From Vicinamibacteria bacterium (GTDB lineage: Bacteria > Acidobacteriota > Vicinamibacteria > Vicinamibacterales > 2-12-FULL-66-21): a stretch of DNA of 13,674 nt. Location: positions 1-13,674 of the forward strand of contig JAICSD010000066.1 in the NCBI GenBank assembly GCA_025937075.1, written 5' to 3'. A program made the position numbers and the translations under genes. Each line of letters starts with the position of its first letter. The first letter of the stretch is position 1. Positions 1-7,489 of the stretch are shown piece after piece. Under the pieces are notes generated by a model. That model was not told the DNA's origin. It saw only the letters and a program-made list of their open reading frames with translations, and did no database searches.

Positions 1-62
1 CGGCGTCGGATCGCTGCGGAGCTCCGCGCCTTGCGGCTGACGCAATTTCAATGGAGGTTTCC

Positions 63-1865
63 ATGGGGGTTGGTCCCGAGTTGTACGCGTGTGTGCGCGC
101 GCGTCGGGTTGCAGGATTCGTTGTCACGCTCGTCGTTCTCGCTGCTGCCGGTCCGGCGTGGAGCCAGACCGCCGCTCTTCCTTCGCCGCAGCAGAGTCAG
201 GACATCGGGTCGCCGAGACTCGCGGGGACGGCTTCTTACAACGCCGGCACCTACACAGTCAAAGGCAGCGGCTCCGATATCGGCGGCAGCGCGGATCAGT
301 TTCGGTTCGTGTTCCAGCCGATCGCGGGCGACTTCGACGTGTCCGTGCGGGTCGCCTCGATGTCTGCGAAGAACACATGGGCCAAGGTCGGTGTCATGGT
401 GCGCGAAGCGCTGACCGCGAACTCCACGAACGCGTTCGCTCTCATTTCCGCGCGGCGCGGCTACGCGTTCGAGCGCCGTGGACTCACCGGTTCCACCACA
501 GACATGACATCGGGCGGGAATGGAGGGGCGCCTGGATGGGTGCGCCTCGTGCGGTCCGGCTCGCAGTTCGACGCCTATCGATCGAACGATGGGAAGACCT
601 GGACGCTGATGGGCACCGACGTGATTGAAATGCCCGACAGCGTGTACGTAGGCATGGCAGTAACCAGCCATGCCACTCAGTCGCTTGCGACGGCGGCGCT
701 CGACACGTTCGCCGTGAAGCAGGCCGCCGCTCCGAATGCACCGCCGAGCGTGTCGCTCACGGCTCCGGCCGCCGGTGCATCCTTCACCGCCGCGGCGACG
801 ATCGCGCTCGCCGCGCAGGCCAGCGATCCGGAAGGGCGCCTCGCACGCGTCGAGTTCTACTCTGGCACGACGAAGATTGGAACGGCGACCACCTCCCCCT
901 ATACCGCGACGTGGTCTTCGGTACCCGCGGGCACCTACACGCTGACCGCCGTCGCCTTTGACGCGGACGGCGCTCAGACGACCTCCCCTGGCGTGACCGT
1001 GCAGGTGAAGTCAGCAAACGCGGCCCCGACCGTGACGCTCACCGCGCCGGCGAGCGGCACGACCTACACGGCGCCGGCAAGCGTGAACCTGACGGCAACG
1101 GCGGCCGATGCGGACGGGAGCGTTGCAAGGGTGGAGTTTTATCAGGGTACGGCGCTGCTCGCGACCGACACCGCCGCCCCGTACGCATGGACCTGGTCTT
1201 CAGTACCTGCGGGGAGCTATTCGCTCACGGCAGTCGCCTATGACAATGCCGGAGCCAGGAAAACATCGAATGCGGTCGCAATCACGGTGTCGGGCCCGAA
1301 CAAGCCGCCGACGGTTTCGTTGACCTCACCGGCAACCGGCGCGACGTTCACCGCGCCCGCGACGGTGAACCTGGCCGCAACCGCGGCCGACGCCGACGGC
1401 AGTGTGGCGAAGGTGGAGTTCTATCGGAACGGGACGACCCTGCTCGCCACCGATACCGCGGCGCCGTACGCGTGGACCTGGTCTTCGGTTGCCGCGGGAA
1501 CGTACACGCTCACCGCGGTGGCGTACGACAATTCGGGAGCCAAAACGACGTCTGCGACGGTCACGGTGACCGTCGACGCGGTCGTGAGCCCGCCCCGCGC
1601 GGTGCAGTTCCAGGCGTCCGCCGATGACGCGACGCTGGTCACGTCGTACCGGCTCGACGTGTTCGCGAACGGAGTGGACCCGAACACCGCGACGCCCATG
1701 ACGTCCGCGAATCTCGGGAAACCCACGCCGGATGCGAGCAACAACATCACCGTCGACGAATCGACGCTGTTCAGCGGCCTGGCGCCGGGAACGTATGTCG
1801 CGACCGTGAGCGCGATTGGGAGCGGCGGCAGCGCGCGCAGCGCCGCAGTGACGTTTACGCGCTGA
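63..1865 (+). CDS. Secreted protein with concanavalin-like domain and three bacterial Ig-like modules
   Basis: Predicted exported protein of 600 aa, probably a cell-surface or extracellular binding protein; its ligand is unknown. Residues 1-35 look like a signal peptide: a basic stretch (RARR) followed by a hydrophobic core (FVVTLVVLAAAGPA) and a cleavage-like AWSQ. Residues about 46-218 resemble the DUF1349/beta-xylosidase-C-terminal concanavalin-like fold, with recognisable phrases such as GDFDVSVRV, WAKVGVMVRE and GKTWTLMG. Three Ig-like modules follow at about 226-315, 320-410 and 413-504, each opening with a PPxVSLT-like strand and closing with GTYTLTAVAYD-like and TVTV strands (Big_9-type). 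The last 90 residues look like a fibronectin-III-like beta-sandwich. I chose ATG 63 because GGAGG at 53-57 sits 5 nt before it; the in-frame ATG at 51 would overlap that site and adds only four residues. No catalytic motif was seen. The gene converges on sdhB with a 22-bp gap. Confidence 0.85.
   Translation: MGVGPELYACVRARRVAGFVVTLVVLAAAGPAWSQTAALPSPQQSQDIGSPRLAGTASYNAGTYTVKGSGSDIGGSADQFRFVFQPIAGDFDVSVRVASMSAKNTWAKVGVMVREALTANSTNAFALISARRGYAFERRGLTGSTTDMTSGGNGGAPGWVRLVRSGSQFDAYRSNDGKTWTLMGTDVIEMPDSVYVGMAVTSHATQSLATAALDTFAVKQAAAPNAPPSVSLTAPAAGASFTAAATIALAAQASDPEGRLARVEFYSGTTKIGTATTSPYTATWSSVPAGTYTLTAVAFDADGAQTTSPGVTVQVKSANAAPTVTLTAPASGTTYTAPASVNLTATAADADGSVARVEFYQGTALLATDTAAPYAWTWSSVPAGSYSLTAVAYDNAGARKTSNAVAITVSGPNKPPTVSLTSPATGATFTAPATVNLAATAADADGSVAKVEFYRNGTTLLATDTAAPYAWTWSSVAAGTYTLTAVAYDNSGAKTTSATVTVTVDAVVSPPRAVQFQASADDATLVTSYRLDVFANGVDPNTATPMTSANLGKPTPDASNNITVDESTLFSGLAPGTYVATVSAIGSGGSARSAAVTFTR
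738..1574 (+). repeat. Three tandem Ig-like module repeats within the secreted protein
   Basis: About 90 residues per unit. Units 2 and 3 are the most alike: both contain ADADGSVA followed by [RK]VEFY, and LLATDTAAPYAWTWSSV, and then LTAVAYDN. Unit 1 is more diverged (ASDPEGRLARVEFY, SPYTATWSSVPAGTYTLTAVAFD). The identical 17-residue segment encoded at 1155-1205 and 1440-1490 differs at 7 of 17 codons, all synonymous. The copies are therefore not a recent DNA duplication, and the protein sequence has been kept by selection. Confidence 0.8.
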
Positions 1866-1869
1866 TACT

Positions 1870-1886
1870 TCCGGCTGAAGCCGGGA
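1870..1886. terminator. Short stem-loop between convergent genes (weak terminator candidate)
   Basis: In the 22-bp gap between the stop codons of the secreted Ig protein (+) and sdhB (-) lies CCGGCTGAAGCCGG, which can fold as a 5-bp GC stem with a TGAA tetraloop. There is no T-tract on either side, so it is not a canonical intrinsic terminator. Its position between two convergent stops makes a bidirectional role plausible. Confidence 0.3.
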
Positions 1887-1887
1887 G

Positions 1888-2637
1888 TCACCGCCCGCGC
1901 AGCAGAGTCGCCTCGAGATACTCGCGGTTCATGCGCGCGATGTTGGTGATCGAGATCTCCTTCGGGCAGACGGCTTCGCACTCTCCTTCGTTGGAGCAGC
2001 TGCCGAAGCCCTCTGCATCGTGCCGATCCAGCATGCGGACGACGCGCGCGTAGCGCTCGACCTGTCCCTGCGGGAGCAGCGACAGGTGCGTGATCTTCGC
2101 GGACGTGAACAGGACGGCTGACGCGTTCTTGCACGCGGCCACGCAGGCGCCGCACGCGATGCACGCGGCGGAGTCCATCGCCTGCTCGACGGTGCGCGTG
2201 CCGATCAGAATCGCGTTCGCATCCTGCGCGCCGCCCACGTTGATGGCCGTGTAGCCGCCGGCCGCGATGATGCGGTCGAACGCGCTCCGATCGACGACGA
2301 GGTCCTTGACGATCGGGAAAGCCTTCGCCCGCCAGGGTTCGAGCAGCAGCGTGTCGCCGTCCTTGAACGCGCGCATGTGCAGCTGACACACCGTCGTGCC
2401 CCGCATCGGGCCGTGCGGCAGTCCGTTGATCAGGAACCCGCACGTGCCGCAGATGCCTTCGCGGCAATCGGAGTCGAACGCGATCGGATCGACGCCCTTC
2501 GCGATGAGACCCTCGTTCACGACGTCGAGCATCTCGAGGAACGACATGTCGGGCGACACGTCCTCGGCGGTGTGCTGTTCGAAGGCCCCGGCGGCGGCCG
2601 GTCCCGCTTGGCGCCAAATCTTCAAATGGATTCGCAT
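1888..2637 (-). CDS. sdhB: Succinate dehydrogenase/fumarate reductase iron-sulfur subunit
   Basis: SdhB (249 aa) passes electrons from the flavin of SdhA to quinone through three Fe-S clusters, on the cytoplasmic face of the membrane. All ligand sets are visible: [2Fe-2S] at C58, C63, C66 ([10 protein letters not shown]) and C84; a ferredoxin-like pattern C159-x2-C162-x2-C165-x3-C169; and C214, C220, C224 for the remaining cluster ligands, ending in the usual CP dipeptide. The start ([10 protein letters not shown]) matches the beginning expected for the type B family, although no Shine-Dalgarno sequence precedes it; the upstream bases are a heptad repeat. It is the last gene of sdhC-sdhA-sdhB, 35 bp after sdhA, so translation may depend on coupling to sdhA. 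Length and motifs are normal for the family. Confidence 0.96.
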   Translation of the reverse strand: MRIHLKIWRQAGPAAAGAFEQHTAEDVSPDMSFLEMLDVVNEGLIAKGVDPIAFDSDCREGICGTCGFLINGLPHGPMRGTTVCQLHMRAFKDGDTLLLEPWRAKAFPIVKDLVVDRSAFDRIIAAGGYTAINVGGAQDANAILIGTRTVEQAMDSAACIACGACVAACKNASAVLFTSAKITHLSLLPQGQVERYARVVRMLDRHDAEGFGSCSNEGECEAVCPKEISITNIARMNREYLEATLLRGR

Positions 2638-2638
2638 C

Positions 2639-2674
2639 GGGGATTCGGGATTCGGGATTAGGGATTAGGGATTC
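2639..2674. repeat. Five-copy 7-bp tandem repeat (GGGATTC/GGGATTA) filling the sdhA-sdhB spacer
   Basis: Five perfect heptads on the + strand at 2640-2646, 2647-2653, 2654-2660, 2661-2667 and 2668-2674. They vary only in the last base (C, C, A, A, C). Five G runs (2639-2642, 2647-2649, 2654-2656, 2661-2663, 2668-2670) are separated by 4-nt loops, which satisfies the usual four-run G-quadruplex pattern. The genes here are transcribed from the other strand, so the G-rich strand is the template and the mRNA carries the C-rich complement. The repeat runs from the sdhA stop codon to just before the sdhB start. Confidence 0.9.
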
Positions 2675-4586
2675 ATTTGTAGCTGCGCTGCGACGGCTTC
2701 ACGTATTCGAACTCGAGCGGTTCCTTGTGCAGCTCCGGCGGTTTTCCGACGCCTGTGAATTCCCACGCCCCTACGTAGGAGAAGTGCTCGTCATCGCGCA
2801 GCGCTTCGCCCTCAGCGGTCTGGCTCTCCTCGCGGAAGTGGGCGCCGCAGGACTCCGTTCGATGAAGCGCATCGATTGCCAGGACCTCGGCGAACTCGAG
2901 GTAGTCCGCGACGCGTCCGGCGTATTCGAGATTCTTGTTCAGGTTGTTCTGCGGACCGGGGACCGACACCCGCTGCCAGAACTCCTCGCGCAGCTTCGGA
3001 ATCCGCTGCAGCGCGCGGCGGAGTCCTTCGTCGTTCCGCGACATGCCCACGTCATCCCAGAGGACGGCCCCCAACTCACGGTGCAGCTGACGGGGGGTCT
3101 CCGTTCCCTTGACGGACAGCAGACGATCGATGCGTGCTTGAACGGACGCCGACGCCTCCCGGAACGGCTCATCGCCGGTCGAGACGGCGGCGAACACCGA
3201 GCTGCCGAGATATTGCGCGAGCGTGTAGGGGATGACGAAGTACCCGTCGCACAGCCCCTGCATGAGCGCGCTGGCGCCGAGCCGATTGGCGCCGTGATCG
3301 GAAAAGTTCGCCTCGCCCAGGACGTGCAGTCCGGGAACGTTGCTCATCAGGTTGTAGTCGACCCACAGGCCACCCATCGTGTAGTGGATCGCCGGAAAGA
3401 TGCGCATCGGGACTTTGTACGGATCCTCGTCGGTGATCTTCGTGTACATGTCGAAGAGGTTTCCGTACCGCGCACGAATGACGTCCTTGCCGAGCCGGTT
3501 GATGGCATCCGTGAAGTCGAGGTACACCGCCAGACCGCTCTCGCCGACGCCGCGTCCTTCATCGCACACCGACTTCGCGTTGCGTGATGCGACGTCGCGG
3601 GGCACGAGATTGCCGAAGGCCGGATATTTCCGTTCGAGGTAGTAGTCCCGCTCCGACTCGGGGATCTGCAGCGGCGGCCGTTCGTCTCCGGGCGTCTTCG
3701 GGACCCAGACACGCCCGTCGTTGCGCAGGCTCTCGCTCATGAGCGTGAGCTTCGACTGGTGCGTTCCCGAGACGGGTATGCAGGTCGGGTGAATCTGCGT
3801 GTAGGCGGGATTCGCGAAGAACGCACCGCGCTTGTGCGCGCGCCATGCGGCCGTGACGTTCGAGTTCACGGCGTTCGTGGACAGGTAGTACGCCGTGCCG
3901 TAGCCGCCCGTGCAGAGCAGCACGGCATGTCCGACGTGCCGCTCCAATTCGCCCGTCAGCAGGTTGCGGCAAATGATGCCGCGCGCCTGCCCGTTGACGA
4001 CGACGAGATCGAGCATTTCACGGTTGGGGAGCACCTCCACCGTTCCCCGATTCGCCTGCCGCATCATCGACTGATACGCGCCGAGCAACAGCTGCTGTCC
4101 CGTCTGGCCGCGCGCGTAGAACGTGCGCGACACCTGCGCGCCGCCGAACGAGCGGTTGTCGAGGAGGCCGCCGTACTCGCGCGCGAACGGAACCCCTTGC
4201 GCGACGCACTGGTCGATGATGTTGACGCTCAGCTGAGCGAGCCTGTAGACGTTCGCTTCGCGCGAGCGGTAATCGCCTCCCTTGATCGTGTCGTAGAAGA
4301 GGCGCTCCACGCTGTCGCCGTCGTTCTGATAGTTCTTGGCGGCGTTGATGCCTCCCTGCGCCGCGATGCTGTGCGCCCGCCTTGGGGTGTCGTGGATGCA
4401 GAAGCTCTTGACGTTGTACCCCAGCTCGCCGAGCGACGAGGCGGCCGATGCCCCGGCGAGGCCGGTCCCGACGATCAGAATCGTGTACTTCCGCCGGTTG
4501 GCGGGGCTCACGAGCCGCGACTGGAACTTGTGGCGGTCCCATTTGTCGGCGAGCGGCCCGGCGGGCATTTTCGAATCGAGCACCAT
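2673..4586 (-). CDS. sdhA: Succinate dehydrogenase/fumarate reductase flavoprotein subunit
   Basis: SdhA (637 aa) oxidises succinate to fumarate, or the reverse, at a covalently bound FAD. The dinucleotide-binding motif [10 protein letters not shown] is at 40-49. [11 protein letters not shown] follows, with H72 the expected covalent FAD attachment histidine. Active-site residues known from the family can be placed: H266 (IHPT), R330 in PRDVASR (the proton-shuttling arginine), H401 (HYTMGG) and R435 (HGANRLG); their spacing resembles that in E. coli FrdA. Length and sequence character suit the type B group. The start lies 3 nt after the sdhC stop, with no strong ribosome binding site, suggesting translational coupling. 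It ends in TAC AAA TGA, the stop overlapping the heptad repeat. Whether the physiological direction is dehydrogenase or reductase cannot be decided from sequence alone. Confidence 0.97.
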   Translation of the reverse strand: MVLDSKMPAGPLADKWDRHKFQSRLVSPANRRKYTILIVGTGLAGASAASSLGELGYNVKSFCIHDTPRRAHSIAAQGGINAAKNYQNDGDSVERLFYDTIKGGDYRSREANVYRLAQLSVNIIDQCVAQGVPFAREYGGLLDNRSFGGAQVSRTFYARGQTGQQLLLGAYQSMMRQANRGTVEVLPNREMLDLVVVNGQARGIICRNLLTGELERHVGHAVLLCTGGYGTAYYLSTNAVNSNVTAAWRAHKRGAFFANPAYTQIHPTCIPVSGTHQSKLTLMSESLRNDGRVWVPKTPGDERPPLQIPESERDYYLERKYPAFGNLVPRDVASRNAKSVCDEGRGVGESGLAVYLDFTDAINRLGKDVIRARYGNLFDMYTKITDEDPYKVPMRIFPAIHYTMGGLWVDYNLMSNVPGLHVLGEANFSDHGANRLGASALMQGLCDGYFVIPYTLAQYLGSSVFAAVSTGDEPFREASASVQARIDRLLSVKGTETPRQLHRELGAVLWDDVGMSRNDEGLRRALQRIPKLREEFWQRVSVPGPQNNLNKNLEYAGRVADYLEFAEVLAIDALHRTESCGAHFREESQTAEGEALRDDEHFSYVGAWEFTGVGKPPELHKEPLEFEYVKPSQRSYK

Positions 4587-4589
4587 GCG

Positions 4590-5255
4590 CTATCTCGAGA
4601 AGTACACCCAAAGTGGAATCAGCGCGAAGCCGCAGCCGATCGCGATCGCGCCAATCGAGCCCCACACCACCAGACGCCGTGTATAGACAGGATGGTCGGC
4701 GCCGATCGACTGGAAGGCGCTCGAAATCCCGTGCCGCAGGTGCAGCCCGACGAGGAGCACGCAGACGACATAGACGATGACCCAGACGGGCGCGCTGAAG
4801 ATCTCGACCTCCGTTCGATACAGATCGCGGATCGGGGGATTGCCGATCTCGTACCATGCGCCGAACTTGAACTGCCTGAGATGGACGATCACGAAGAAGA
4901 ACGTCACCAGACCGGTGTAGATCATCGTGGACGAGGACACGCTCTTGCGGCTCGTGTAACCCGCCCATTCCTTTTTCGCGTACCCGATGGGCCGCGCGCG
5001 CCGGTTGCGCACCCACATCGTCACCGTCTTGTAGACGTGCAGCAGAAAGATGAGCAGCAGCCCGATTTCGACGGGAATCACCAGCGGGTTCGAGATCAGC
5101 TTGTGGGAATACTCGTTGAACGGATCCTGGCCCGCGAGGATCAGCAGGTTCCCGGCGAGGTGAAGGATGAGATACGCGAAGAGGGCGAGCCCCGTCAGGC
5201 CGATGAGGAGCTTGGTACCAACCGACGAAGCAAAGACCCGACGGAAAGACGACAT
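4590..5255 (-). CDS. sdhC: Succinate dehydrogenase cytochrome b subunit (type B, five-helix)
   Basis: Membrane anchor of the complex (221 aa); it binds haem b and reduces quinone. Five hydrophobic helices are visible at about 12-40, 57-82, 108-128, 153-175 and 195-218, the count expected of a single-subunit type B anchor. No sdhD is needed and none is present. Histidines lying in or near the first four helices (H32, H73, H125, and H172 or H175) are candidates for the four axial ligands of two haems. I chose the ATG at 5255 (MSSFRRVFAS) because GGAG lies about 6 nt upstream and the first helix begins about a dozen residues later. The frame stays open upstream to 5645, but that extension overlaps the divergent sucC, is Arg/His-rich and does not resemble the family. 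First gene of sdhCAB. Confidence 0.93.
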   Translation of the reverse strand: MSSFRRVFASSVGTKLLIGLTGLALFAYLILHLAGNLLILAGQDPFNEYSHKLISNPLVIPVEIGLLLIFLLHVYKTVTMWVRNRRARPIGYAKKEWAGYTSRKSVSSSTMIYTGLVTFFFVIVHLRQFKFGAWYEIGNPPIRDLYRTEVEIFSAPVWVIVYVVCVLLVGLHLRHGISSAFQSIGADHPVYTRRLVVWGSIGAIAIGCGFALIPLWVYFSR

Positions 5256-5396
5256 CAACCGCTCCGATCTTGACGATTGTAACCGCGGACCACGCGGACC
5301 CGCGCTCTGGGCGCGGATGCCGTACTCTATGTATGATTGAAGGATCGCGCAGTCGGCGGCGTACGCGTCAGGCGTTCTCGCGAACAATTCCACACG
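5256..5396. promoter_or_regulatory. Divergent control region between sdhC and sucC
   Basis: This 141-bp gap separates two divergent TCA-cycle operons, so both promoters should lie here. It contains a 9-bp direct repeat CGCGGACC[AC] (5284-5292, 5293-5301), a hairpin CCGCG-GACCA-CGCGG (5283-5297), and a 6-bp perfect stem CCGCGC-TCTGG-GCGCGG (5300-5316). The latter two could serve as operator or leader structure. Possible -10 elements are TATGAT at 5332-5337 for sucC and, on the minus strand, TACAAT (complement of 5276-5281) for sdhC. Neither has a convincing -35 hexamer at the right distance. No Shine-Dalgarno sequence precedes sucC. Confidence 0.45.
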
Positions 5397-6569
5397 ATGA
5401 AAAACCACGAGTATCAGGCCAAGAGCGTCCTCGCGCGGTACGGTGTGCCGGTGCCGCACGGGGAGGTCGTGTTCAACGCTGCGGATGCGGCGGCGGCGGC
5501 GAAGCGTCTCGGCGGAACGGTCGTCGTCAAAGCCCAGATCCACGCGGGCGGACGCGGCAAGGGCGGGGGCGTCAAGGTCGTGAAGAGTCCCGAAGAAGCG
5601 CAGGACGCTGCGAAGAAGATGATCGGGATGAATCTCGTCACGCATCAGACCGGTCCGCAGGGGCAGCGCGTCGAACGCGTGCTGGTCGAGCAGGGGCTCT
5701 CAATCAAGCGCGAACTGTATCTGGGGCTGGTGCTCGATCGAGCATCAGAGCGCCCGGTCCTGATGGTCAGTCCGGACGGCGGCGTCGAGATCGAGAAGGT
5801 TGCGGAAGAGACACCGGACCGGATCTTCAAGGAGTTCATCCACCCGGGCATTGGCCTCAGCGCATACCAGACGCGCAAGCTCGCATTCGCGCTCGGTCTA
5901 CAAGGCCCGCAGATCGCGCAAGCCGCCAAACTGATGAGCGCCATCTACGACGCGTTCGTGAAGACGGATGCCTCCCTCGTCGAAATCAATCCGCTCATCG
6001 TCACCGCGGAGGGCAGCCTGCTCGCGCTCGACGCGAAGATGAACTTCGACGACAACGCGCTCTATCGGCATCCCGATATCAAGGAGATGCGCGACCTCGC
6101 GGAAGAGGACCCGCTCGAGATCGAGGCATCGAAGTACAGCCTGAACTACATCAAGCTCGATGGGACCGTGGGCTGCATGGTGAACGGCGCCGGGCTCGCG
6201 ATGGCGACGATGGACATCATCAAGCTCGCGGGGGGAGAGCCGGCGAACTTCCTGGACGTCGGCGGTGGCGCGAACGCGGAGCAGATCCGCAACGCATTCA
6301 AGATCCTGATGTCGGACAAGAACGTCCGAGCCGTGCTCATCAACATCTTCGGCGGCATCCTGCGCTGTGACGTCCTCGCGGAAGGCGTCATCGCCGCGGT
6401 CAAGGAACTGGGCGTCCCCGTTCCGATTGTCATTCGCATGGAAGGGACGAACGTCGAAAAAGGAAAACAGATGCTCCGCGACAGCGGGCTGAACTTCACG
6501 ACGGCCGACGACATGAAGGAAGCGGCCGAGAAGGTGGTGGCGCAATCGCATGGCAGTGCTCATCGATAG
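5397..6569 (+). CDS. sucC: Succinate-CoA ligase (ADP- or GDP-forming) beta subunit
   Basis: Beta subunit (390 aa) of succinyl-CoA synthetase, which couples succinyl-CoA cleavage to ATP or GTP formation. The N-terminus MKNHEYQAK is the family hallmark and fixes the start at 5397; a longer frame from 5337 adds 20 unrelated residues. The ATP-grasp region has [19 protein letters not shown] at 42-60, the Mg/nucleotide ligands E197 and N199 (VEINPL) and D212. The C-terminal ligase/CoA-binding-like domain has NGAGLAM (263-269) and NIFGGI (316-321). Length matches the roughly 388-residue E. coli protein. It overlaps sucD by 20 bp, so the two subunits are probably translated together. The upstream region lacks a ribosome binding site. 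Confidence 0.97.
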   Translation: MKNHEYQAKSVLARYGVPVPHGEVVFNAADAAAAAKRLGGTVVVKAQIHAGGRGKGGGVKVVKSPEEAQDAAKKMIGMNLVTHQTGPQGQRVERVLVEQGLSIKRELYLGLVLDRASERPVLMVSPDGGVEIEKVAEETPDRIFKEFIHPGIGLSAYQTRKLAFALGLQGPQIAQAAKLMSAIYDAFVKTDASLVEINPLIVTAEGSLLALDAKMNFDDNALYRHPDIKEMRDLAEEDPLEIEASKYSLNYIKLDGTVGCMVNGAGLAMATMDIIKLAGGEPANFLDVGGGANAEQIRNAFKILMSDKNVRAVLINIFGGILRCDVLAEGVIAAVKELGVPVPIVIRMEGTNVEKGKQMLRDSGLNFTTADDMKEAAEKVVAQSHGSAHR

Positions 6570-7422
6570 GAACACGCGCCTGCTGGTGCAGGGGCTCACG
6601 GGGCGCGAAGGGACCTTTCACGCGAAACAGGCGGCGGCGTACGGCACCACAGTGGTTGGCGGCGTGACCCCTGGTAAAGGCGGCACGACCCACGAGGGCT
6701 GGCCGGTCTTCAACACGGTTGACGAGTGTGTCCGCGCCACCGGCGCGAACGCATCAGTGATCTTCGTGCCGCCGCCGGCCGCCGCCGACGCGATTCTGGA
6801 AGCGGCCGATGCGGGTATCCCGCTCGTTGTCTGCATCACGGAAGGCATTCCGACGCTCGACATGATGCGCGTGTTCGCCGCGATCCGCGGCGGGAAGACG
6901 CGCGTGATCGGTCCAAACTGTCCGGGGCTGATCACGGCGGGTCAGGCGAAGGCGGGGATCATTCCGGGGCACATCTGCAAGGAGGGACGCGTCGGAATCG
7001 TGTCGAAGAGCGGCACGCTGACGTACGAGGCGATTCACCAGTTGACCAGGCTCGGCCTCGGTCAGACGACGTGTATCGGGATCGGCGGCGATCCGCTCAT
7101 CGGCACGAGCTTCATCGACGCGGTGGCGCTGTTCGCGGCCGATCCCGCAACCGAGGCGGTCGTGATGATTGGCGAAATCGGCGGCAATGCCGAAGAGGAC
7201 GCCGCCGCCTGGATCGCGCAGAACTTCAGGAAGCCGGTCGTCGGCTTCATCGCCGGTCAGACGGCCCCGCCGGGTCGGCGCATGGGACACGCCGGCGCGA
7301 TCATCGCCGGCGGAAAGGGAACGGCTGCCGAGAAGATGGCCGCGCTGCAGAAAGCGGGCGTTCACGTCGTGAAGAGTCCCGCCGAGATTGGAGCGGCCGT
7401 CAAGAGCGCACTCCGGGCCTAG
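6550..7422 (+). CDS. sucD: Succinate-CoA ligase alpha subunit
   Basis: Alpha subunit (290 aa), which binds CoA and carries the phosphohistidine intermediate. The N-terminal Rossmann-like CoA-binding domain shows [11 protein letters not shown] (14-24) and [10 protein letters not shown] (36-45). The ligase domain contains GPNCPG (121-126) and the active-site loop GHAGAI with H247, matching the position of His246 in E. coli SucD. The start lies inside the end of sucC (20-bp overlap). Length is normal. It ends 67 bp before korA, a gap holding a small hairpin and a TATAAT, so the downstream genes may have their own promoter as well as read-through. Confidence 0.97.
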   Translation: MAVLIDRNTRLLVQGLTGREGTFHAKQAAAYGTTVVGGVTPGKGGTTHEGWPVFNTVDECVRATGANASVIFVPPPAAADAILEAADAGIPLVVCITEGIPTLDMMRVFAAIRGGKTRVIGPNCPGLITAGQAKAGIIPGHICKEGRVGIVSKSGTLTYEAIHQLTRLGLGQTTCIGIGGDPLIGTSFIDAVALFAADPATEAVVMIGEIGGNAEEDAAAWIAQNFRKPVVGFIAGQTAPPGRRMGHAGAIIAGGKGTAAEKMAALQKAGVHVVKSPAEIGAAVKSALRA

Positions 7423-7443
7423 CGACGGGCTGCGTCGTATAAT
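7423..7443 (+). promoter_or_regulatory. Hairpin followed by a consensus -10 box, upstream of korA
   Basis: Directly after the sucD stop, CGACG (7423-7427) and CGTCG (7433-7437) form a 5-bp stem with a GGCTG loop. The next bases are TATAAT (7438-7443), a perfect sigma-70-type -10 hexamer in an otherwise GC-rich stretch. No good -35 was found. Transcription would begin near 7450, giving korA a leader of about 40 nt. The alternative is a weak terminator or attenuator (hairpin followed by an A/T-rich run), but the T-run is interrupted. Confidence 0.45.
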
Positions 7444-7489
7444 TTACCCTTCGGCGTTTCCCGAGAATTTGCAGAGAACAGAGGACTTC

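Noticed and set aside
16..27. Perfect 12-bp palindrome GCGGAGCTCCGC near the left edge
   Set aside because: It has no loop to form a stable hairpin, no T-tract follows, and too little upstream sequence is present to say whether it ends a gene or is an operator.
1421..2617. Minus-strand frame of 398 codons spanning sdhB and the end of the Ig protein
   Set aside because: It overlaps real sdhB in another frame and crosses the convergent gap; the arginine-rich part is a shadow. The sdhB frame contains all Fe-S cysteines.
2639..2674. Resemblance of the GGGATTA heptads to eukaryotic telomere repeats
   Set aside because: The array is only 36 bp, internal to a bacterial operon, and the unit is 7 bp with C/A variation. 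A linear chromosome end or contig end here is not supported.
3759..5273. Long + strand open frame (504 codons) antisense to sdhA and sdhC
   Set aside because: It is rich in Arg, His, Glu and Val, matches no family, and lies opposite two unmistakable genes with intact catalytic motifs. Long antisense frames are common in GC-rich DNA.
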